Below are positions 18,149 through 24,395 of a stretch of 64,000 nucleotides of DNA, piece after piece; position 1 is the first letter of the stretch, and the number at the start of each line of letters is the position of its first letter. Source of the stretch: M3007 sp964646615 (GTDB lineage: Bacteria > Bacteroidota > Bacteroidia > Chitinophagales > Saprospiraceae). Location of the stretch: the NCBI GenBank assembly GCA_964646615.1, contig CAZYEV010000095.1, positions 42,833 to 106,832 of the forward strand, written 5' to 3'. The translations under genes were made by a program, and so were the position numbers. The notes beneath the pieces are model-generated. The model was not told where the DNA came from. It did not search any database and worked only from the letters and a program-made list of their open reading frames with translations.

Positions 18149-18303
18149 GCGAGAGCAACGGACACAGCCTCTCCTCCTCCAAGGTCTCTAGTCCTACGTC
18201 CGAGTTAGGCGGTTACGAAATGACAAGAATTGTTACACCAGCGTAACGCTACTTGAGGAGATGCCATACTGCCCTGTCTGCGCTGGGTTAAACAGCCAGA
18301 CAG

Positions 18304-18753
18304 TCATTTTTGCAAGGCTCTGACTCTTTCGAGGCTCTTCATCATTTTATTATGGTTCTCCAATCCGACGATAGCCATGGGTAAACCAATGGAGAACGCC
18401 AAACCTGCACCTGAGACTCCTGCAATGGCGATTCCCAGACTCTCCAAAAGATCTTCTTCTGAGGCGGCTGCGGCTTTTGTTACCACCAAAATCAAAACGC
18501 TAGCGCCTAAGAATGCTCCACCTATTCCTCCCCACTTTCTTGATTTTTCGCGATATTTGATAACGTCATGAAGGGCTGCATTAAGTTCCGCGTTCTCAAA
18601 GTGGTGGTCTGATAACAAGACTCTGTGAGAAAGGAAAAACTCGCGATTTTGCAACAGGAGCTTTTTCTGCTCATCGATGTCCCCTCCTTGGCCCAGCACA
18701 GTTCCAGTGGCAGTTACAGCCAAAAAGACTATAGAGAGTAAATACAAACGCAT
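18304..18753 (-). CDS. Small exported membrane protein, unknown
   Basis: A 149-residue protein I do not recognise. It has a signal peptide (MRLYLLSIVFLAVTATGTVLGQ) and a charged helical stretch (EQKKLLLQNREFFLSHRVL). Two hydrophobic segments follow: WGGIGGAFLGASVLILVV, and LGIAIAGVSGAGLAFSIGLPM with Gly/Ala-rich packing. A basic C-terminal helix (MMKSLERVRALQK) ends the chain. It resembles small integral membrane proteins of Bacteroidota without defined function. It is isolated: the next gene downstream on its strand is over 2 kb away and the upstream region is a repeat-rich spacer. Confidence 0.6.
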   Translation of the reverse strand: MRLYLLSIVFLAVTATGTVLGQGGDIDEQKKLLLQNREFFLSHRVLLSDHHFENAELNAALHDVIKYREKSRKWGGIGGAFLGASVLILVVTKAAAASEEDLLESLGIAIAGVSGAGLAFSIGLPMAIVGLENHNKMMKSLERVRALQK

Positions 18754-19064
18754 GGCTAAAACTTTTTAGGAGTGAAGAAGAGAAGCCAAAGGCTTGAATT
18801 CGTGTGTTTTCATTGTACTACGAATGCGTATTCTGTTACGGCTATGTTTGTCTCTGATGCCAACAAATACGGAATAAGGCTTAGCAACTGACATTTCGCA
18901 CGGTTGAGATGCCCTTTCCGCGCGAGCCCTTCCTGTCGCCTTTGAATTTTCTGGTAGTGACGGGTTTTAACTGAAAATACTTGAATAAGTTTTTGATTAT
19001 CATTTAGTTAAAAACAAATTTTGATTGACCATCAGTTAATTTCTTTCGCTATCATTTTTTTAAC

Positions 19065-19163
19065 TCACGAGGACGCGGAGAAACGCCGAAAGAAACCCTT
19101 CTGCGACCTTTGTGGTTTGTTTTCTAAACTCTTGCCTGACAGCAGCCTCGCGTAAAGTCAGCT
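19065..19163 (+). repeat. Intergenic repeat family 1, copy 2
   Basis: This reads GACGCGGAGAAACGCCGAAA, then a Thr/Phe-like T-rich stretch and the tail CTTGCCTGACAGCAGCCTCG followed by CGTAAAGTCAG. The head and tail match copy 1 in order and spacing, but the T-run is interrupted and the stem is degenerate. Confidence 0.6.
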
Positions 19164-19230
19164 AGTAATGGTATCTGTCAACAAACAGGCCCTACGCAAG
19201 CCATCCCGTTGAAAGAGAAGGAACAAAAAA

Positions 19231-19329
19231 CGCTGACGACGCAGAAGGGCGCCGAGAAAAACACCTCCCCGGCCCTCTGCGTTTTTTTAACCCTTTTGCC
19301 CCCTAGTAGCTTTGCGTAAGGCCAGTTAA
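19231..19329 (+). repeat. Intergenic repeat family 1, copy 3
   Basis: The head CGCTGACGACGCAGAAGG and CTCTGCGTTTTTTTAACC are followed by the tail TTTTGCCCCCTAGTAGCTTT and GCGTAAGGCCAGTTAA. It is placed about 165 bp after copy 2 in the same orientation and ends close to the decayed tail of the T9SS gene at 19538. Confidence 0.6.
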
Positions 19330-19537
19330 CAGGCCATTAGCCCGACCTCGTTTTACTTGACTACTAAGAAAGGCCTTACCCACATTTGGCCGGCCTCCCT
19401 GACCCAGAGGTGATATATAGACCCGTGCATTACATTGGGATACTACTAAACGAGTGCTTTCAAGTAATTTAAAATCGAGGTTATTCATGAGATTAGACTC
19501 TTTTAGCAAAGGATCGTTCCTAAAAAAATGCACGTAT

Positions 19538-20239
19538 CTATATTCCCGGAGAGGGTCTGGGCAGTGCTGCGCTTGTCGGCCCTGTGCCTTGCCACACGGT
19601 GCGCCCGCTGATGTCGGTAACCCACCATTGGGCAGGGGTACTCCCTGCCCGTTCAACTCGTTGGGTTGCCGGGCGTACTTCGAAGACGCCGTAATTAGGG
19701 CTGGGCACCACAAGCCACCCACTGTTGGCGTCGTCGGTCTGAGGAGTCAGGCTGGAGGCTGCGCTTTCTACCCACACGATGGCCTGGTTGGTGCAACGCG
19801 TCGTCTGGTGGTTGAACGTTACACAGGAGTGGTTGGTAATGGTTTGCCCGGGCGCTACGAGGGGCCTCAGCCGCACGGAGAAAAGGATGAAACCGCCTGC
19901 ACCGGCGCTCCCTTGTGTGGTAGGCGACAGACGGATATCCTCGAAGTACCAGCGCACGACCTGGTTAGCCTCCTTTACCATGTGGTATGGATGGCTGGCA
20001 GCGAGCACCGTCAGCGTGGCAGCATCGAGCCGGGGGTCGAGCGTATCGCGCACGACTACGTGATAAGCCGTATCTGCCCGAGGGTTCTGGAAGCGAATAA
20101 GGTAGGTGATGGCCGGCCCTTCGGAGCCATCGGGCGCGGTCAGTACAGTGCTGCCAAGCACCTGAATGTCGGTTTGGGCGGTTACTGAAGCACTGAGCAG
20201 CAAGAGCCCTCCAAACCAATGAGCATAACGAAGACACAT
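19538..20239 (-). CDS. DUF11-like secreted protein with truncated T9SS sorting domain
   Basis: A 233-residue exported protein. The start at 20239 gives a signal peptide (MCLRYAHWFGGLLLLSASVT). The body is a DUF11-type beta-sandwich repeat: YLIRFQNPRADTAYHVVVRD, then TLDPRLDAATL, a common extracellular module. The chain then begins a T9SS sorting domain (LVVPSPNYGVFEVRPA, VTDISGRTVWQG) but stops after PRPSPGI, where the family normally continues G-I-Y-x-x. In another frame the next codons read YRYVHFF, so loss of two bases in a short TA run at about 19541-19546 would explain the stop. The gene is therefore likely shortened by a frameshift, or the domain is simply incomplete. Secretion by T9SS may be lost. 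Confidence 0.65.
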   Translation of the reverse strand: MCLRYAHWFGGLLLLSASVTAQTDIQVLGSTVLTAPDGSEGPAITYLIRFQNPRADTAYHVVVRDTLDPRLDAATLTVLAASHPYHMVKEANQVVRWYFEDIRLSPTTQGSAGAGGFILFSVRLRPLVAPGQTITNHSCVTFNHQTTRCTNQAIVWVESAASSLTPQTDDANSGWLVVPSPNYGVFEVRPATQRVERAGSTPAQWWVTDISGRTVWQGTGPTSAALPRPSPGI

Positions 20240-20489
20240 AAACGAGCAAGAGATGAGGGGGTGTTTACAGAGCAGAAAGGTCTTCAGCGCCGAAGGTAAA
20301 ATCTTATCTGAAAATCGCGCAGATATTTTTTCATAAATCCTGAAACGCCGTAAGCCTTCGGACTTTTCTGCGGCAGTAGAACGCCCATGTTTTCTTTCGA
20401 GAAAAAACTTTACCGGCTTCCGCATCCAGCGCGTTTCTTTGCTGCTGTGCTCTATAGCGCGTAGTATTCACAAAAACGCATTGTTGCTT

Positions 20490-21482
20490 ATGCCGTCTCG
20501 GCGTTTGTTTTTGAAAAACACCCTCTTAGCTGGCACGGGTATGCTTGCCGGCATGGAATTGTGGCGCCAATGGCTGCCCTTGCCGGATGACATGATGGAC
20601 AAAAGCGCCAACTGGCCCGCTGTTATCGCTACGTGGGACAACCGCAAAGCAACTGCTGCCGCCTGGGACATCCTCTCTGCCAGCGGACGCGCGCTGGATG
20701 CCGTAGAAGCCGGCGCGCGCGTGGCCGAGGCCGACCCCAAGGACACCAGCGTCGGCTACGGCGGCTTACCCGACCGCGACGGCAACGTTACGCTCGATGC
20801 CTGCATCATGGATGAATTCGGCAATGCTGGCTCCGTCACTTATTTGCAACACATCAAACATCCCATCAGCGTGGCGCGCCGGGTGATGGAAAAAACGCCG
20901 CACGTCATCCTCTCAGGCGACGGCGCCCTGGAGTTTGCGCTCAGCGAGGGCTTTCCGAAAGAAAATCTGCTGACCGAAGAAGCCCGCCGCGCCTGGGAAG
21001 CCTGGAAGGTAAAATCGGAGTACCGGCCCGTCATCAACAGCGAGCGGCACGACACGATTGGCATCGTCGCCATTGACGCGCAGCGCCGCCTGTCGGGCGC
21101 GTGTTCAACCAGCGGCATGGCCTTCAAGATGCGCGGGCGCGTGGGCGACAGCCCTATCATCGGCGCTGGCATGTTCGTGGACAACGACGCAGGCGCCGCT
21201 GCTGCTACCGGCCTGGGCGAACTGGTGCTCAAAACGCTGGGCAGTTTCCTCATCGTCGAGGAAATGCGCCGCGGCAAACACCCGCAAAAAGCCGTGGAAA
21301 CGGCTATCCGCCGTATCGCTCAGAAATACCCGCAGCAGGCCCGCGAAAATCAGGTGGGCTTCGTCGCCCTCGACCGCCGCGGACGATACGGCGCTTTCAG
21401 CCTGCAACCAGGCTTCAACTACACCCTCTTCCAGGCAGGCCAAAACCGCGTATTTGAGGCGGCCAGCCTCTTCGCCCGCTAA
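20490..21482 (+). CDS. Isoaspartyl peptidase / N4-glycosylasparaginase-type Ntn hydrolase
   Basis: A 330-residue Ntn-hydrolase. The start at 20490 yields a twin-arginine-like leader (MPSRRLFLKNTLLAGTG), so export by Tat to the periplasm is likely; the longer reading from 20439 spoils this. The precursor is self-cleaved before a nucleophilic Thr, here T189 in RHDTIGIVAID. Family motifs include the early VATWDNRKATAAAWDIL-like strand region, GYGGLPDRDGNVTLDACIMD, STSGMAFKMRGRVGDSPIIG and NDAGAAAATGLGE. Members hydrolyse the Asn-GlcNAc bond of glycoproteins, beta-aspartyl peptides or asparagine. The first of these (aspartylglucosaminidase-type) fits the HDTIG and DNDAGAAAATG motifs best. The last 4 bp overlap the convergent TerB-like gene. 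Confidence 0.9.
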   Translation: MPSRRLFLKNTLLAGTGMLAGMELWRQWLPLPDDMMDKSANWPAVIATWDNRKATAAAWDILSASGRALDAVEAGARVAEADPKDTSVGYGGLPDRDGNVTLDACIMDEFGNAGSVTYLQHIKHPISVARRVMEKTPHVILSGDGALEFALSEGFPKENLLTEEARRAWEAWKVKSEYRPVINSERHDTIGIVAIDAQRRLSGACSTSGMAFKMRGRVGDSPIIGAGMFVDNDAGAAAATGLGELVLKTLGSFLIVEEMRRGKHPQKAVETAIRRIAQKYPQQARENQVGFVALDRRGRYGAFSLQPGFNYTLFQAGQNRVFEAASLFAR

Positions 21483-21904
21483 CGCACCCCCAGACGCTGA
21501 AGCGCAACCTCCAGCGCTATGCCGCGCGCTACCATCTCAATGATGTCGCGCACCATCTGGTCTATGATGTCGTGCGAGAAGCCCAATTCCATGGCCACCA
21601 TCTTGCAAAAAGCGACTTCGCGCTCGCTGATTTCGCCATCTACCATCATGACCATAACCATGTCGTACAACTGCTCGATGCGCTCTTTATACGACTCGGG
21701 CGGGTAAAACCGGACGCTATCCGGGCGCTCCAGAATGCGGTTAAGCTCTTCCGGCGTCAGGCCGGCGTTGATGCCCATGCGAAAAATGAGGTTGGCCTCG
21801 TCTTCTGAAAGACGGCCATCGGCGCAGGCTAAGGCGAGCAGGTTTTTAATGTGGCTGAGCCGTTTCTTCTTGTCCCGGCTGTCGAAGATGTCCCAGAATC
21901 CCAT
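21479..21904 (-). CDS. TerB-like domain protein (first of two)
   Basis: A 141-residue acidic, all-helical protein with the TerB/TerB-like pattern of two short repeats. Each repeat has an acidic loop followed by Glu: LLALACADGRLSEDEANLI (about 22-40) and VMVMMVDGEISEREVAFCK (about 83-101). Both are the DGxxSxxE loops thought to bind metal or mediate contacts in this family. TerB proteins are linked to tellurite resistance and to membrane-associated stress complexes, but the standalone copies have no proven biochemistry. It is the last gene of a three-gene unit with a YbjN-like gene and another TerB-like gene upstream (60-bp gap). The role is inferred only from the family. Confidence 0.75.
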   Translation of the reverse strand: MGFWDIFDSRDKKKRLSHIKNLLALACADGRLSEDEANLIFRMGINAGLTPEELNRILERPDSVRFYPPESYKERIEQLYDMVMVMMVDGEISEREVAFCKMVAMELGFSHDIIDQMVRDIIEMVARGIALEVALQRLGVR

Positions 21905-21964
21905 GTTTTTAGACGTTTTTAAGGTGTGTGTGCGATTGCGGGAGGACTCGTGCAGCCGGCGGCA

Positions 21965-22441
21965 TCAGTTCATGGTGGGGTTGCCCGAGTTTTCTATCTG
22001 ACTGACGGCTACCTGCGGCAGCACATTGGCATACACGACGGCCATGATGCCCGGCAGATAGCGGTTCATCATGTGGAAGGAGGTGAACAGGCTTTTCAGA
22101 AAGGCCGTCTCCGAATTGGGGAAGGTGTCGTCGTAGAAATAAGTAACCTTGTAGCGCAGTTCGCCGTCGCTGAAGTCCATCTCAAAATTGCCGATGACGA
22201 GGCCGTAATTGGCGCGGGTGATGAATTCGGACACGCGCTGGCGCATACTTTCGGGGATGATGGAGGGAAAGACAGTGAAAATGAGTACCTGCTCCAGCTC
22301 GGGCCGCACATCAATGTAAACATCGAACCGACCGTTCTCCATGCCCATCCCCATGCGGATGATCTTTTGCTTTGGCCCGTCGGCCAACACCTGGTACTTG
22401 AGGTTTTGCGATTGCAAGGCGTTTTCAACGGTATTTTTCAT
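21965..22441 (-). CDS. YbjN domain protein
   Basis: A 158-residue cytoplasmic protein with the alpha/beta layout of the YbjN family. Notable segments are VYIDVRPELEQVLIFTVFPS, RVSEFITRANYGLVIGNFEM and DFSDGELRYKVTYFYDD, which match the family's G.vigNFEmD..dGelryk pattern. YbjN proteins are structurally like type III secretion chaperones and in enterobacteria affect motility and stress responses. The N-terminus of the gene overlaps the end of the upstream TerB-like gene by 17 bp, indicating translational coupling. It sits between two TerB-like genes, which suggests that the three proteins act together. The molecular function is not known. Confidence 0.72.
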   Translation of the reverse strand: MKNTVENALQSQNLKYQVLADGPKQKIIRMGMGMENGRFDVYIDVRPELEQVLIFTVFPSIIPESMRQRVSEFITRANYGLVIGNFEMDFSDGELRYKVTYFYDDTFPNSETAFLKSLFTSFHMMNRYLPGIMAVVYANVLPQVAVSQIENSGNPTMN

Positions 22442-22862
22442 GGATAAAATTTTTATTGGTCAGGCGAAAGAGTTCTTCCTTAATAAGCACTTGAGTCCGG
22501 TTTCCCCAAAAGCCACGCTCTATGTGGGCTTCTATTCTGGACAGGATATTCTCAATGACGGCCGGGTCAAACCCAAAAGCGGCAGCGAACTTTTTGCAGG
22601 TTTCGATTTCTTCGCGGCGGATCTGTCGGTCAACGACGGCTAAGTTGAGGAGGTCGTCCAGCAGGACAAAGCGAAGCACCTCGTCGGTAGGAAGCGGTGG
22701 GGGCGCCGAAACAGCGGCATTCAGCTCGCTTTCCACGACATCGGCAGACAGGCCAAGTCGTTCGCCTACGCCGCGTACGAAGGCCTTTTCTGAGTCCTGA
22801 AATTCATCATCGGCCTGACCTAAGTAGATCAGGTTGCGCAAGTAGTTGATTCTGGCATCCAT
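22425..22862 (-). CDS. TerB-like domain protein (second, operon-first)
   Basis: A 145-residue helical protein with the same two-part plan as the gene at 21479. The N-terminal part reads LRNLIYLGQADDEFQDSEKA and the later part LLNLAVVDRQIRREEIETCK. In both, the metal-loop-like motif has drifted (GQADDEF; DRQIRREE) compared with the DGRLSEDE form of the other copy. The linker is Pro-rich (SAPPPLPTDE). It is the first gene of the TerB-YbjN-TerB unit and overlaps the YbjN gene by 17 bp. A Bacteroidota promoter lies about 150 bp upstream. The domain call is moderately sure. The function is unknown. Confidence 0.65.
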   Translation of the reverse strand: MDARINYLRNLIYLGQADDEFQDSEKAFVRGVGERLGLSADVVESELNAAVSAPPPLPTDEVLRFVLLDDLLNLAVVDRQIRREEIETCKKFAAAFGFDPAVIENILSRIEAHIERGFWGNRTQVLIKEELFRLTNKNFIHEKYR

Positions 22863-23012
22863 AGATGAGCTTGTATTTGGAAAAATAATGGTGTTCGCCG
22901 CTCCGCCTCATCCATCCGCCTGTAACCTGCGGAAGTGCAGCCGGTAGAGAAAAGACCCAGCAGACCTTTTGGGGGTGTTCCAGAAGAAGTATGCTGTAGG
23001 CGTTTTCAGCAA

Positions 23013-23042
23013 CAAATATAAGAGAGTTTTGCTGCGCTCAAG
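23013..23042 (-). promoter_or_regulatory. Promoter of the TerB-YbjN-TerB operon
   Basis: The minus strand reads CTTG (23042-23039), an 18-bp spacer and TATATTTG (23020-23013), a perfect TAnnTTTG -7 box. It points toward the TerB-like gene at 22862, leaving a leader of about 145 nt. Confidence 0.6.
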
Positions 23043-23164
23043 AATTTTGAGAAAAAAAATCTGAAAATATGTCGTCTGGCATTTAAATGCTTTCCTAAAA
23101 AAAGCCCTTGCCTGTGGAGAAGATCGGCTCTGTAACTTCTTCTGCTTGAGCAACAACAGGTATA

Positions 23165-23196
23165 GCCGGTGCAGGCTTCCGAAGGCCTGCACCGGC
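23165..23196. repeat. 12-bp perfect inverted repeat
   Basis: GCCGGTGCAGGC (23165-23176) pairs with GCCTGCACCGGC (23185-23196) across an 8-nt loop. It lies between the tRNA terminator and the TerB promoter. No T-run follows, so it may be a second, weaker stop or a protein-binding dyad. Confidence 0.55.
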
Positions 23197-23214
23197 GAGC
23201 CAGGAGTTAAAACG

Positions 23215-23244
23215 AAAAAGCCCCGCCACAATGGCGAGGCTTTT
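23215..23244 (-). terminator. Rho-independent terminator of tRNA-fMet
   Basis: On the minus strand, AAAGCCTCGCC pairs with GGCGGGGCTTT (one G-T pair) around a 5-nt loop and ends in a T-run. It starts within 10 bp of the tRNA 3' end. Confidence 0.8.
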
Positions 23245-23249
23245 CTTTG

Positions 23250-23322
<73 letters not shown>

Positions 23323-23333
23323 ATATCGGGCGA

Positions 23334-23366
23334 CAAAGATACAGTCATGAAAGAAACCTGTGCAAG
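23334..23366 (-). promoter_or_regulatory. Promoter of tRNA-fMet
   Basis: The minus strand reads CTTG (23366-23363), a 21-bp spacer and TATCTTTG (23341-23334), the exact TAnnTTTG form. It ends 11 bp before the tRNA. Confidence 0.7.
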
Positions 23367-23483
23367 TTTTTTTTCAATCTTTTTTGGAGCGGTCTATTCA
23401 CCATCTCTTCACCTCAGACATGCTCACAGACAGCATGTTCCCCGGGCAAGTACCCCTAAAGGCTCCGGGATTTTTCTCTTCTA

Positions 23484-23590
23484 ACCGCAGGGCACGTAGA
23501 GGAATGCCGAGAGAAACACTGCCGTAGTCCTCTGCTATCTCGGCGTTTTTTATCCTTTTGCCTATCCACAGCTTTGAGTAAGGTCAGTTA
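23484..23590 (+). repeat. Intergenic repeat family 1, copy 4
   Basis: The head GGAATGCCGAGAGAAACACT and CTCTGCTATCTCGGCGTTTTTT form a hairpin with a T-run. The tail CTTTTGCCTATCCACAGCTT continues into TGAGTAAGGTCAGTTAA. The tail aligns closely with copies 2 and 3. It lies upstream of the carbonic anhydrase gene. Confidence 0.65.
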
Positions 23591-23717
23591 AAAATAAAGA
23601 GGGCGCATTTGGGCGCTGCTGGCAAACAGACGCCATACCTTCGCGGCGGTTTACCGGATACCCTTTCGGGTGGGTTGATTTGGTTTTTTTACAACATTTT
23701 ACCAGAACAGCTGCCTT

Positions 23718-24359
23718 ATGCAACAAATTTCAAAACTACTGGATGCCAATCGGAATTGGGCGAAGCGAATGATACAAGAGGATCCGGAGTTCTTCCAGCG
23801 TTCGGTGCACGTTCAGCGCCCGGATTATCTTTGGATTGGTTGCTCCGATAGCCGGGTGTCGCCCAGTCAGATTACGCAGACGAAGCCGGGCGAGATTTTT
23901 ATCCACCGCAACATCGCCAACTTAGTTGTTCATACCGACATGAACCTGCTCAGCGTGTTGCAATATGCGGTGGAGGTGCTAGGGGTGAAGCACGTCATCG
24001 TATGCGGCCATTACGGCTGTGGCGGGGTAAAGGCAGCCATGACGCGCCACGACTATGGTTTGATTAACAAGTGGTTGCGCCACATCAAGGATGTCTATCG
24101 CTTGCACGAGTCCGAGTTGGAGGCGATTACGGACGAGCAGGAGCGCTTGAACCGGCTGATTGAGCTGAACGTCATCGAACAGGTGTACCACGTGGCCGAT
24201 ACCTCTATCGTACAGCGCGCATGGCGCAAACGCCAGGCTCCCACGCTGCACGGGTGGGTGTACAACTTAGAGGATGGCCTGATAAACACCTTGCTGGAAA
24301 TTCAGCCCGGCACGCATCTGGAACACCCCATCTACGAGTTCGACGACCTGGAGAAGTAA
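23718..24359 (+). CDS. can: Beta-class carbonic anhydrase
   Basis: A 213-residue cytoplasmic zinc enzyme interconverting CO2 and bicarbonate. The zinc ligands are C42 and D44 in GCSDSR (with R46 orienting D44), then H98 and C101 in CGHYGCGGV. The helical N-terminus and C-terminal region (GWVYNLEDGLINTLLEI) are typical of the plant/bacterial beta class. The length is normal. The gene stands alone, divergent from the tRNA, and converges with topA. The enzyme would supply bicarbonate for carboxylases such as acetyl-CoA carboxylase. Identification is secure. Confidence 0.97.
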   Translation: MQQISKLLDANRNWAKRMIQEDPEFFQRSVHVQRPDYLWIGCSDSRVSPSQITQTKPGEIFIHRNIANLVVHTDMNLLSVLQYAVEVLGVKHVIVCGHYGCGGVKAAMTRHDYGLINKWLRHIKDVYRLHESELEAITDEQERLNRLIELNVIEQVYHVADTSIVQRAWRKRQAPTLHGWVYNLEDGLINTLLEIQPGTHLEHPIYEFDDLEK

Positions 24360-24395
24360 GCGTGAAGAGGTGCTGGGAATAAGCCGGAAGGCACC

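Larger units (their letters stand above)
18754..19537. other. 784-bp AT-rich, repeat-bearing intergenic region
   Basis: This has visibly lower GC than its surroundings. It carries the near-tandem family 1 copies at 19065-19163 and 19231-19329, and the remnant 3' end of the broken T9SS gene that starts at 20239. The reading frame open on the minus strand from 19722 to 19303 overlaps that broken gene and probably holds its old frame near 19550. I see no intact gene. Confidence 0.5.
22863..23249. other. 387-bp region with long leader, promoter and hairpins
   Basis: From the TerB operon start outward it contains a possible 145-nt leader, the promoter at 23013-23042, a strong hairpin at 23165-23196 and the tRNA terminator at 23215-23244. 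Minus-strand ORFs running from the tRNA into this region are translation artefacts of the tRNA. Confidence 0.5.
23323..23717. other. 395-bp divergent spacer with promoter and a family 1 repeat
   Basis: This lies between tRNA-fMet (leftward) and the carbonic anhydrase gene (rightward). It holds the tRNA promoter, the family 1 copy at 23484-23590, and a TACCTTCG box at 23636-23643 that may be the -7 element of the carbonic anhydrase gene. No ORF here is credible. Confidence 0.5.

Noticed and set aside
19303..19722. 139-codon minus-strand ORF as an independent gene
   Set aside because: It overlaps the DUF11 gene in another frame and extends into repeat-bearing spacer. Its only meaningful part is the possible frameshifted end of that gene.
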